Source: Virgisporangium aurantiacum
Lineage (GTDB): Bacteria > Actinomycetota > Actinomycetes > Mycobacteriales > Micromonosporaceae
DNA: 64,000 nucleotides
Reading direction: 5' to 3'
NCBI RefSeq assembly: GCF_016863635.1
Contig: NZ_BOPG01000023.1
Location: forward strand, 62,001 to 126,000
The notes beneath the pieces were generated by a model that worked only from the letters and a program-made list of their open reading frames with translations, was not told the DNA's origin and did no database searches. Below are positions 34,273-42,399 of this stretch, in pieces; position 1 is the stretch's first letter, and every line of letters starts with the position of its first letter. Made by a program: the position numbers and the translations under genes.

Positions 34273-35222
34273 GAGGATTCTCCTCGCAGGATTCCCAGCA
34301 GCCGCTCTTCGAGGCTGATCCGGCCGGGCTCCACGGCGTGGATCCGGACCCCCAGGCCGACCAGGTCGGTGATGAGATCGGGGACGCGCGCCTCGTCGTG
34401 GTCCGGCGGCAAGGTGACGCGGTAAGCGTCGCCGGTGTGGGACAGGCGCCCGGTGGCGGCGAGCCGTGCCTCCGCCTCCGGGGTGACGCCGTCGAGCCGC
34501 ATGCGCAGTTCGCGCTGCCCGAGCAGTTCCTCGAGCGTGCCCGACGCGGCGACGGTGCCCTTGTCGAGGATGACGACCCGGTCGCAGACCCGCTCGACCT
34601 CGCCGATGAGGTGCGAGTTCAGGATGACGGCGACGCGGCGCTCCTTCAGCGACAGCAGCAGGTCGCGCACGTCGGCCCGACCGATCGGGTCGAGGGCCGA
34701 CGTGGGCTCGTCGAGGATCACCAGGTCGGGCCGGGCGACCAGCGCGACCGCGAGGCCGAGCCGCTGCTGCATGCCCTTGGAGAAGCCGCCCACCCGGTCG
34801 CCGGCCCGGTCGGCGAGGCCGACCATCGCCAGGCACGCGCGGCGTTCCTCGGGTGGCACCTGTGTACCGGCGAGCCGGACGTGCAGCGTGAGCACCTCGG
34901 CGGCGGTCAGCCAGGGCTGGTACCGGAACAGCTCCGGCAGGTAGCCGACGCGGGCGCGGGCCCGCGGGTCGTGTCCCGGCCGTCCCAGCAGCAACACGTC
35001 TCCCGCGTCGGGACGCACCAGGCCGAGAAGCATCTTGATGACGGTGGTCTTCCCGGCGCCGTTCGGGCCGAGCAGGCCGAGCACCTCGCCGCGGGCGACG
35101 GTGAACGAGACGCCGTCGACGGCGGCGCGCCGGCGGTAGCGCTTGCGCAGCCCCGAACACCACACGGCCGGCGCCGCGGGAAGGTCGGCGAGAAGCTGCT
35201 CCGCCTCGTCCACGGCGCTCAT
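34269..35222 (-). CDS. ABC transporter ATP-binding protein
   Basis: A 317-residue ATPase with Walker A GPNGAGKTT near 53-61, a Q-loop in YLPELFRYQPWL, signature FSKGMQQRLGLA and Walker B VILDEPTSALDP, plus SHLIGEVERVCDRVVIL as H-loop. FSKGM instead of LSGGQ and the roughly 80-residue C-terminal extension are typical of ABC-2 exporters (NatA/CcmA-like). It overlaps both the anti-sigma gene upstream and the permease downstream by four bases, so the four genes act as one unit. Confidence 0.92.
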   Translation of the reverse strand: MSAVDEAEQLLADLPAAPAVWCSGLRKRYRRRAAVDGVSFTVARGEVLGLLGPNGAGKTTVIKMLLGLVRPDAGDVLLLGRPGHDPRARARVGYLPELFRYQPWLTAAEVLTLHVRLAGTQVPPEERRACLAMVGLADRAGDRVGGFSKGMQQRLGLAVALVARPDLVILDEPTSALDPIGRADVRDLLLSLKERRVAVILNSHLIGEVERVCDRVVILDKGTVAASGTLEELLGQRELRMRLDGVTPEAEARLAATGRLSHTGDAYRVTLPPDHDEARVPDLITDLVGLGVRIHAVEPGRISLEERLLGILRGESS

Positions 35223-36277
35223 GCGCGCAGTCCCCGGGCGACCGCCAGAACCTCGTCGACGCTCAACGGGCCGGCGACCGCGGTGACCGTCCCGTTGTCG
35301 ACCCAGATCGCCCCGGCCAGCGCGCGGTCGCGCGACGCCAGCACCGTTGCCGTGCTCCCGTTGACGTCGGCCGTGCTGCTCTTGAACTTCTCGGCCTGGA
35401 CGAACAGCGGCAGCGTGGTGCCGTCGCCGGAGAAGCCGCGCAGTTGCGAGGCGACGCTCTCGGGCAGGTTCGGCAGCGACAGGACGTAGTCACGGGCGGT
35501 CGCGAACGGGATGTCCGACGAGTACACGGTCGGTGCGACCGCGCGGGCGACGATCAGGCCGGGCGTGCCGCGCTCGCGCGTCCACGTCGCGATGACGCCC
35601 GGACCGGCGACGAACCGGAACCGGCTGCCGTCGAGACCCGGCGGAGGCGGCGGCAACGTCCCGCCCTTGGCCTCGACGGTCTTCCGGGCCTTCGCGACCT
35701 CGAACGTGAACGTGGCGGTCGCCTGCGCGCCCGCGTGGTACGTCGGCTGGCCGGTGACGCCGCGGGGCAGTTTCGCCACGCGCGGGACGGCGAAGCCGGT
35801 GACCTTCTCCGCCGCCTGGGCGTCGGCCATCGGCCGGATGTCGACCTTCGACGTCACCTCCACGGTCCCGAACTCGTCGAGGTCGGGCAGGCTGATCAGG
35901 TCGGCGCGCGGCGCGGAGACCGGTGCCACCCGCTCGGCGCGGAAGATCTGCAACCAGTCGGTGGCCGCGGCGGTGCTGGCGCCGCTGAGAATCACCACCA
36001 CACCGACCACTGCGACGAGCGGTCGGCTGATCCCCCAGCGCCTGGTGCGGACCTTCGCCGGCGTGCGTTCGCTGTGGGACAACCGCTGCCAGGCGGCGTC
36101 GACGTCGGTGGTGACCTCGAAATCGAGGGCGTTGCGCGCGGCCACCGCATCCTCCTTCATGGTGATCAACTTGGCCCGGCACGCCGGGCAGGCGACGATG
36201 TGCTCGCGATCGGAATCGGCGACGCCGTCCGGCTCGTCCAGGAGCCGGCGAAGCGTGCCGTCAGCCGGATGACGCAT
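35219..36277 (-). CDS. Anti-sigma factor (zinc-finger ZAS type) with extracytoplasmic domain
   Basis: A 352-residue single-pass membrane protein. The N-terminal cytoplasmic part has the ZAS zinc motif HIVACPAC (His-x3-Cys-x2-Cys) at about 26-33, which clamps the sigma factor. One transmembrane helix lies at about 86-106 (PLVAVVGVVVILSGASTAAA), followed by a 240-residue outer domain resembling a lipoprotein/DUF4367-like sensor. It starts inside the end of the sigma gene (17-base overlap). Signals outside the membrane should release the sigma factor. Confidence 0.88.
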   Translation of the reverse strand: MRHPADGTLRRLLDEPDGVADSDREHIVACPACRAKLITMKEDAVAARNALDFEVTTDVDAAWQRLSHSERTPAKVRTRRWGISRPLVAVVGVVVILSGASTAAATDWLQIFRAERVAPVSAPRADLISLPDLDEFGTVEVTSKVDIRPMADAQAAEKVTGFAVPRVAKLPRGVTGQPTYHAGAQATATFTFEVAKARKTVEAKGGTLPPPPPGLDGSRFRFVAGPGVIATWTRERGTPGLIVARAVAPTVYSSDIPFATARDYVLSLPNLPESVASQLRGFSGDGTTLPLFVQAEKFKSSTADVNGSTATVLASRDRALAGAIWVDNGTVTAVAGPLSVDEVLAVARGLRA

Positions 36278-36776
36278 GACGGTTCAACTCCTCCCGAAGG
36301 GCGGACTCGGCGCGCCGCACCGTGGTGCCGACGCTGCCCGGTGACAGCTCGAGGGCGGCGGCGATCTCGGCATAGCTGAGGCCGCTGTGCCGGAGCACCA
36401 GCGCGACCGCCTGCCGCCGCGGCAGCCGCGCCAGGGCCACCCGGACCCGACGCCGCTCGTCCCGCCGCACGATGGTGTCGGCGACGTCTTCTTCCTGTGT
36501 CGCCTGTTCCGCGCGTTCCTCGCGGGATGCCCGCCGACGGCTGGACCGCAGGTGGTTGAGCGCCGTATGCGCCGCCGCGACCGACAACCAGCCCGGGGCC
36601 TCCCCCGCCGGCACCGACGACCGGGCGAACGCCAGGAAGACCTCCTGAGCGATGTCCTCCGCTTCGTCCCGCGCACCGAGCACCCGCGCGGCGACGGCGA
36701 CCACGTGCGGGTACGCCGAGCGGAACACCTGTTCCAGGTCCTCTCGTCCCACCGGTACGCCGTCCCCTTCCACCAT
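36261..36776 (-). CDS. ECF RNA polymerase sigma factor
   Basis: A 171-residue ECF sigma factor. Region 2 (VFRSAYPHVVAVAARVLGARDEAEDIAQEVFLAF) and region 4 (ARLPRRQAVALVLRHSGLSYAEIAAALE then GSVGTTVRRAESALR) are both clear. It is paired with the overlapping anti-sigma gene, then an ABC transporter, so it should autoactivate this operon. The divergent sialidase gene has a housekeeping-type promoter and is probably not its target. Confidence 0.93.
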   Translation of the reverse strand: MVEGDGVPVGREDLEQVFRSAYPHVVAVAARVLGARDEAEDIAQEVFLAFARSSVPAGEAPGWLSVAAAHTALNHLRSSRRRASREERAEQATQEEDVADTIVRRDERRRVRVALARLPRRQAVALVLRHSGLSYAEIAAALELSPGSVGTTVRRAESALREELNRHASSG

Positions 36777-36854
36777 TCCTCACATTGGTAAAGCACCGCC
36801 CGGCCGTCGGAAGTGACACGTTCACGAAATCTCCACAGGCTCCGCTCGCGGCGA

Positions 36855-36883
36855 TTGACATGGAATGATGCCCGCCCTAGCGT
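36855..36883 (+). promoter_or_regulatory. Sigma-70-type promoter of the sialidase-like gene
   Basis: TTGACA (36855-36860), a 17-base spacer, then TAGCGT (36878-36883). This near-consensus housekeeping promoter is the clearest in the window. Predicted transcription starts near 36890, leaving a leader of about 35 bases before the GTG at 36926 with its GGAGG site. Confidence 0.65.
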
Positions 36884-36925
36884 CTCCGTCCTGGAATGCC
36901 GTTCCATGTTCCGCCTGGAGGCCCC

Positions 36926-39196
36926 GTGAAGCGCACCGTCGCCGCCCTGTCCGCCGTTTGCGCGCTCACCCTCGCGATGGCCACCGGCTCGGGTGCCGAA
37001 CCGGTGGGCACCCCGGCCGCGGCGGCGGTTCCGGCCGGGGTCACCGGGCCGCCCGTGCCCGACACCGCCCGCAGCGGTGGTGACCCGAACGCGCCGTTCA
37101 TCGGCCAGCAGAAGTACTCGACCGTCTACGAGGGCGTACCCGGTGAGATCGCCGGCAACCCGTTCGCCGACGCGGTCGATGGAGTGGACGAAGACGGCCG
37201 GCCGTCGCGCACTGTTCTGGTGTCGTGGCAGGCGAACGAGGACGTCGCGGCGGCGGCCAGCGAGCGGACGCTCATCCGCTCCACCGACAACGGCCACAGC
37301 TTTCCCAGCGGTTACGCCGACGGCATCTCGGGCGTGTACCGCAAGCTCCGCGACGGCGGCATCCTCGGCGTGGAGTTCATCCCGGCCACGGTGCTCGACG
37401 CGCATCGGCTCCTGTTGCTGCAGAAGCGGTCCGGCGACGGCGGCCGCACCTGGAAGACCGAACGTTCCCTGTTCACCACCGACAGGACGTTCGACAGCGC
37501 GGCCTTCGACCGCGGCATCCGCGTGCACCGCGACATCGTCGAGGACCCGCAGGGCAACCTGCTGATGACGTACTACACCGCCAGCCAGGGCGACTCGGCG
37601 GGCTCGTCGGAGGTTGCGATCAGCCGCGACAAGGGGCGCACCTGGCGGCGTTACGCCACCGTCTTTCCGGCGCAGGGGAACCGGTCGTTCAACGAGACCG
37701 GCATCAGTTGGGCGGTCAACGGCGAACTCGTCGCGGTGGCGCGCAGCCACGTCGGGTCGACGCTGAGCCAAATGCACACGGCGCGGTCCGCCGACGGCGG
37801 GAAGACGTGGTCGGCGGCCGTGCCGGTGACGATCAGCACCGCGTCGGGCGAGCCGGCGCCGCAGACCGGTGTGATGCCGATGCTGCGCCTGCTTCCCAAC
37901 GGCATCATGTCGTTGACGTTCGGCCGGCCGGACAACTGGGTCGCGATCTCGCCCGACGGGCTGGGCAACAGTTTCGAGCAGGCACAGGTGACGTACCAGA
38001 ACTTCCCGGAGCAGGACACCGGCGCGTTCCAGCGCTCGCACGGCTCGTCGGGCAACGGCGCGAGCGCTGTCGTCGGGTCCAATCGGATTCTGCAGGTGGG
38101 TGACAACTGCGCGCCCAGTTGGGGCTGCCCGGCCACCGACTCGGGGTTCCAGGTCGACGGCGAGTACCGCGTCTGGAAGAAGTTCATCGACATCGCCGCG
38201 CCCGGCGTCGGCCGGATCGACCTGTTGTCGAAGTTCCACAGTGGACAGATCACAGTGGACACCGACATGAAGGGCACCAACCGCAACCTGCCGGAGATGC
38301 GACCGGTGGGCGCGATCGACGGCAGTACCGACTGGGCCGCGTCAGCGGTTCGTGCGACAAGGGACGGCACGGGCACGTACACGCTGAACCTCGACCGCGT
38401 GTACACGTTGACGAAGGCCGGGCTCAGCCTGCACCCGGGCCTTCCGTCGACGGCGGTGGTCGAGGTGTCGACCGACCGTACACAGTGGACGAAGGTGGTC
38501 GACATCGGATCCCTGCGGAGCTACGCGTTGACCTACTACCCGATCGACCGGGTAGCGGCGAGGTACGTGCGGGTCACCGTCGCCGATCCGAACCGCGGCC
38601 TCGCGCTGCTCAACGAGATCGAGCTCTACTCCACCGCCGACTCGTTCGAGAACGACGCCGTCGGCTACGTCCCGCGCGGGTACACCAACGCCATCGGCGC
38701 CACCGTCACCACGAAGGACACCGGCGGCGACGGCCACGCCCTGCGACTCGCCGACGCGTGGAACGACAAGATCGCACAGGCGACCTGGGTCAGCGCCCTC
38801 GCGCCGGCGCAGAACCTGGGGTTCCGCTTCCAGTCGGTCGGCTATGCCCGGTCGCTGAGCTTCGTCACCAACGGCGTCACCGCATCCGGTGCACCGGTGC
38901 CGGCGTTCCAGATCGCGGTCCAGTCCGACGGGCGCCTCGCGTGGTACAGCGCGGCCACCAGGGCGTGGACCAAGTTCACCACCGTCGAGCAGGCGATCCC
39001 GCAGAAGCAATGGCGCGGCATCGAGGTCCGCGCGACCCTCACGGCCGCCGAGGTCTTCATCGACGGGACGCTCGTGGGCACGGTTCCGCCGACGAACACC
39101 GGCGTGACGGCCCTGACCGGGCACACATTCTCCACCAGCGGCACGACGCCGACGTACGACAACTTCGTCATCGACGACGTCGAGCAGACCTCGTAA
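36926..39196 (+). CDS. Secreted sialidase/neuraminidase-like protein with C-terminal carbohydrate-binding domains
   Basis: A 756-residue exported protein with a Sec signal (VKRTVAALSAVCALTLAMA). Residues about 50-420 form a beta-propeller with four Asp-box motifs: STDNGHSF, SGDGGRTW, SRDKGRTW and SADGGKTW, characteristic of BNR sialidases. A domain at about 430-570 looks like an F5/8 (discoidin) module (STDRTQWTKVVDIG, RYVRVTVADP), and residues 580-756 look like a laminin-G/concanavalin-type domain. It probably degrades or binds a glycan outside the cell. The GTG at 36926 is preferred over the ATG at 36896, which would leave almost no leader. Confidence 0.82.
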   Translation: MKRTVAALSAVCALTLAMATGSGAEPVGTPAAAAVPAGVTGPPVPDTARSGGDPNAPFIGQQKYSTVYEGVPGEIAGNPFADAVDGVDEDGRPSRTVLVSWQANEDVAAAASERTLIRSTDNGHSFPSGYADGISGVYRKLRDGGILGVEFIPATVLDAHRLLLLQKRSGDGGRTWKTERSLFTTDRTFDSAAFDRGIRVHRDIVEDPQGNLLMTYYTASQGDSAGSSEVAISRDKGRTWRRYATVFPAQGNRSFNETGISWAVNGELVAVARSHVGSTLSQMHTARSADGGKTWSAAVPVTISTASGEPAPQTGVMPMLRLLPNGIMSLTFGRPDNWVAISPDGLGNSFEQAQVTYQNFPEQDTGAFQRSHGSSGNGASAVVGSNRILQVGDNCAPSWGCPATDSGFQVDGEYRVWKKFIDIAAPGVGRIDLLSKFHSGQITVDTDMKGTNRNLPEMRPVGAIDGSTDWAASAVRATRDGTGTYTLNLDRVYTLTKAGLSLHPGLPSTAVVEVSTDRTQWTKVVDIGSLRSYALTYYPIDRVAARYVRVTVADPNRGLALLNEIELYSTADSFENDAVGYVPRGYTNAIGATVTTKDTGGDGHALRLADAWNDKIAQATWVSALAPAQNLGFRFQSVGYARSLSFVTNGVTASGAPVPAFQIAVQSDGRLAWYSAATRAWTKFTTVEQAIPQKQWRGIEVRATLTAAEVFIDGTLVGTVPPTNTGVTALTGHTFSTSGTTPTYDNFVIDDVEQTS

Positions 39197-39264
39197 CCCC
39201 CACCGGTCGCCACCTATTGCGTAATATGCACGGCATTCGATCATCCACCAACGGGAGGATGCAC

Positions 39265-39471
39265 ATGGCAAAGATGCTCGAATCGATCGGCGACCGCATG
39301 CTGGCCGTCCTCGTCCCGAAGGCCCGCGCGGGCGCGTGCCCGTGCAGGCCCGGTGACACCTTCTACCAGTACCGCTGCGTGGCACACCTGCAGCAGCGGC
39401 GCAAGTGCACCGACAAGTGCGACTGCTCGTACACGTGTGGAGCCTGGCAGAACACGTTCACCATCTGCTAG
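39265..39471 (+). CDS. Small eight-cysteine peptide, possible secreted or RiPP-like product
   Basis: A 68-residue peptide with a strong ribosome site (GGGAGG) 6 bases before the ATG. The N-terminus MAKMLESIGDRMLAVLVPKA is an amphipathic leader-like helix ending in KARAGA; the C-terminal 44 residues hold eight cysteines (25, 27, 38, 48, 52, 54, 58, 68), with pairs CPC, CDC and a CSYTC motif. No membrane-spanning signal peptide is evident. It could be a disulphide-rich or modified peptide with its export or maturation enzymes elsewhere. It lies between the sialidase-like gene and a convergent HEAT-repeat gene, which it overlaps by 4 bases. Confidence 0.65.
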   Translation: MAKMLESIGDRMLAVLVPKARAGACPCRPGDTFYQYRCVAHLQQRRKCTDKCDCSYTCGAWQNTFTIC

Positions 39472-40331
39472 CCGGTCGAGGCGCCGGGCATGGCGCGGTT
39501 GCGCGGAGGATCTGCGCCATGCCCACGTGCTGCGATGGCGGCCTGGATCCGGCGTAGCGTGCGCAGACCCTTCCGCGCCGCGACGCGGACCTCGCCGTCG
39601 AACACCGTCGTGCCTTTGTCGTCGGCGACCATCCGTTCCAGGGTCGCCACGGCCCGGTCGTCGCCGGTCGAGCCGAGCGCGACGGCGGCCCAGTACCGCT
39701 GGTCGGGGTCGTCGGCACCGGCCACCTCGACCAGGCGGGGAATGACGTCGGGGGTGAACCGCGCCAGCGCGCTGGCGATGTAGCCGATGCGCGCGAACCG
39801 GCGGTTCTCCAACTCGTCCCACAAGGCGACGAGCGCCGCCGGACCACCGATCGCCGCCAACGCCTCGGCGGTCCGCTCGCGCACCCAGTCGGTCGGGTTC
39901 CCGAGCAGCGGCACCAGGTCGGGCACCACGGATTCGTCGCCCAGTTCGCCGAGCCCGATCACCGCCTGCTCCCGCATGATCCACTGTGGATGATCGAGCA
40001 TCGTCCGCAACGCTGGTACCGCCGACCGGAAGCCGAGCGCCGTGCAGCCCATGGCCGCCCACGCCTGGCAGTTGTAGCGCGTGTCGGCCAGCGCGGCCAG
40101 CAGGGGCTCCTCCAGGCTGGCGTCACCGAACACGGCCGCGTGGTTCATCGCCCGCGTGTAGAGCCCCCGGTGGTAGTCCCGGTAGTCACGGACCAACGCC
40201 CGCAACACCTCGGCGGCATCGTCGTCGCCGCCCGCCCGGCACCGCTCGATCAGGTGATACAGATATTCCTCGCGGGTCTCCAGGTCACCGTCCTGAAGCG
40301 GAAGCCGATCATCCGGATGCACTCCCACCAC
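39468..40331 (-). CDS. HEAT-repeat protein
   Basis: A 287-residue alpha-helical protein made of HEAT/PBS-lyase-like repeats: EEPLLAALADTRYNCQAWAA, VPALRTMLDHPQWIMREQAV, VPDLVPLLGNPTDWVRERTA and IPRLVEVAGADDPDQRYWAA. Such solenoids mediate protein-protein contacts; there is no catalytic motif. The start is a GTG near 40331 with only 5 bases to the stop of the upstream regulator gene on the same strand, so both are probably in one operon. Specific role unknown. Confidence 0.85.
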   Translation of the reverse strand: MVGVHPDDRLPLQDGDLETREEYLYHLIERCRAGGDDDAAEVLRALVRDYRDYHRGLYTRAMNHAAVFGDASLEEPLLAALADTRYNCQAWAAMGCTALGFRSAVPALRTMLDHPQWIMREQAVIGLGELGDESVVPDLVPLLGNPTDWVRERTAEALAAIGGPAALVALWDELENRRFARIGYIASALARFTPDVIPRLVEVAGADDPDQRYWAAVALGSTGDDRAVATLERMVADDKGTTVFDGEVRVAARKGLRTLRRIQAAIAARGHGADPPRNRAMPGASTG

Positions 40332-40336
40332 GATAC

Positions 40337-41305
40337 TCAGCCCGGGCCGAGCAGGTCCGTTCCCGAGCCCGTGGCGCGGTGGACCATCGTGCCGCCGCTG
40401 CGGTGGCTGGTCACCAGGCCGGCCGCGCGGAGCACCGCCAGGTGTTCGGAGGACGACGACGGGCTGATGCCGGCGTCGCGGGCGACGCTCGACGTCGTGT
40501 GCCGGCCGGGCCCGGCCACCCGGCGCAGCACCTCGGCCCGGGTGTGGCCGAGGAGGCGGTGCACGGCGTCGGCCCGGGGCGGGGTCACGGCCAGGGGCGA
40601 GCCGGTCCGGTAGACGACGAACGCGGGCCGGCCGGGTTGGACGAGGACGCGCGGGCGGGGGCCGGCGAACGGCGACGCCACCAGGAGGACGCCGCCGCCG
40701 TCGAGGTGGACGTCGCGGGTGCCGGCCGCGGGCCAGGTGTCCACTTCCAGCACCGGAGGCCGCCAGCGGAGGCCCGCGGGCAGCGCGGCCAGCACGCCGT
40801 CGACGCCGGAGCGGGCGAAGCGGCGGCCGGTCTCGTCGACCTCGTGGCCGCGGTCCCGCACCAGCGCCGGCCAGTACGGGGCGAGCACCGCCCGGAAGTA
40901 GTGCCGCAGCGCGGTCACCATGATGTCGAGCACCTCGGGGTCGGCCGCCGCGAAACGGCGCCGCATCGGGGTGACCGGCACGTTCGTGTAGGCCGTGGCG
41001 ACCTGTGCGCGGACGCGGTGCGGCGCGGTCGAGCGGATCGCGGCCAGGCCCGCCTCCAGCGATTCCAGGCCGTCGGACGGGGTCATGAAGTCGGGCATCA
41101 GGCCGTGCGACGGGACCAGGTGGTGCAGCGGACGCACGAGCGGGGCCGCCGCCGCCATCCGCTGCGCCAGGTCGGGCAGCCGCACCGCCGTCGCCGGATC
41201 ACGCAACGCCTGGCACGCCAAGGACACGGTGGCGGCCGGGTGCGGGACGTCGGCGACGCGCACCCGGGCCAGGTCGGCGGCTCCGAGCCACAGCCGCAGC
41301 AGCAC
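40337..41305 (-). CDS. ArsR-like transcriptional regulator with large N-terminal domain
   Basis: A 322-residue protein. The C-terminal 80 residues are an ArsR-type winged helix (HRLLGHTRAEVLRRVAGPGR, then SVARDAGISPSSSSEHLAVLRAAGLVTSHRSGG). Residues 1-240 are a helical and beta domain (DUF5937-like in layout), probably for ligand sensing. A GTG at 41305 is used because upstream starts would overlap the divergent esterase gene. It is followed closely by the HEAT-repeat gene. Its target may be the divergent esterase 76 bases away, but no clear operator was seen. Confidence 0.8.
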   Translation of the reverse strand: MLLRLWLGAADLARVRVADVPHPAATVSLACQALRDPATAVRLPDLAQRMAAAAPLVRPLHHLVPSHGLMPDFMTPSDGLESLEAGLAAIRSTAPHRVRAQVATAYTNVPVTPMRRRFAAADPEVLDIMVTALRHYFRAVLAPYWPALVRDRGHEVDETGRRFARSGVDGVLAALPAGLRWRPPVLEVDTWPAAGTRDVHLDGGGVLLVASPFAGPRPRVLVQPGRPAFVVYRTGSPLAVTPPRADAVHRLLGHTRAEVLRRVAGPGRHTTSSVARDAGISPSSSSEHLAVLRAAGLVTSHRSGGTMVHRATGSGTDLLGPG

Positions 41306-41381
41306 CGTCGCAGTCTGGCACGCCTTCGGCGTCGGCCGAAACCGTTGACGCCGGCCGGGCACCGTCCGACCATGGGCGGCG

Positions 41382-42284
41382 ATGAGGCGGCGGTTGGTGA
41401 TCATGACCTTGGTGTCGGTCCTCGTCGCCGCCGGTTGCGGTGACGGGGGCGAGCCGGCGTCGGCACCGTCGGGCTCGCCGTCACCGTCCTTGTCGCCGGT
41501 ACCGCCCGAGCGGCCCGGCCCCGGCGACCACAGCCTGACCATCGACGTGGGTGGGGTCCGGCGCACGTACCTCCTGCACGCACCGCCCGGGTACACCGGC
41601 AACGCGCCGCTCCCGTTGGTGATCGCCATGCACGTCTACCCCGGCACCGGCGCGGGAATGCGCGACCTGATCCGGATGGACGCGAAAGCGGATCAGCAGA
41701 ACTTCCTCGTCGCCTATCCCGACGGGCTGAACCGCGGGTTCAACGCATTGGTCTGCTGCGGCACCGCCGACGACGTCGCCTTCCTGACATCGCTCAGCCG
41801 ACACCTCGTGGACCGGTGGCGGGCCGACCCCGACCGGGTGTTCCTGACCGGCATGTCCAACGGCGGCGACATGAGTTTCCGGGGCGCCGTCGAGGCGTCG
41901 GACACGTTCGCCGCCGTCGGGGTCGTCAGCGGCGGCTACGGCGGCCCGCGCACGGAGGCGACGACCTACGTCCCCACCCGTCCGGTGTCGGTGGTGACCA
42001 TCATCGGCACGCAGGACCGGTACTTCTCCACCTTCGAGACCGGCATCGCCACCTGGCAGCAACGGTTGCGGTGCACGCCGGCCGCCGCGCCCGCTCCCGC
42101 GCCGCCCGTCAAGCGGACGGTCGCCCGGTGCGCCGACGGCAGCGACGTCGACGTGTACGTCGTCCCCGACATGGGTCACGTCTGGCCCGGAACCGGCGGC
42201 GGACAGGTCTCGGTGCCGAACGCGCCGATGAGCGCCACCGACATCGTGTGGGACTTCTTCGTCGCCCACCCCCGCAAGCGGTAG
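41382..42284 (+). CDS. Lipoprotein esterase of the PHB-depolymerase/LpqC type
   Basis: A 300-residue exported lipoprotein: charged MRRRLV start, hydrophobic stretch and lipobox VLVAAGC (Cys at 19), then a Ser/Pro-rich spacer. The catalytic part is an alpha/beta-hydrolase: PLVIAMHVYPGTG, the nucleophile elbow GMSNGG, an aspartate in IIGTQDRY and histidine in VPDMGHVWPG. This is the arrangement of the LpqC/feruloyl-esterase/PHB-depolymerase family. It would act on a polymer or ester outside the membrane. It is divergent from the ArsR-like regulator. Confidence 0.86.
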   Translation: MRRRLVIMTLVSVLVAAGCGDGGEPASAPSGSPSPSLSPVPPERPGPGDHSLTIDVGGVRRTYLLHAPPGYTGNAPLPLVIAMHVYPGTGAGMRDLIRMDAKADQQNFLVAYPDGLNRGFNALVCCGTADDVAFLTSLSRHLVDRWRADPDRVFLTGMSNGGDMSFRGAVEASDTFAAVGVVSGGYGGPRTEATTYVPTRPVSVVTIIGTQDRYFSTFETGIATWQQRLRCTPAAAPAPAPPVKRTVARCADGSDVDVYVVPDMGHVWPGTGGGQVSVPNAPMSATDIVWDFFVAHPRKR

Positions 42285-42399
42285 ATCCGGCCCGCACCGC
42301 GGGCGCCGGATCCGGCCTGCCGGAAATCCGACTCGGCTGAACGCAGACCCGCATATCCGCGTGCCTCCCGGGAGCGGTGTGGTGGCGGGAAGGATGGTC

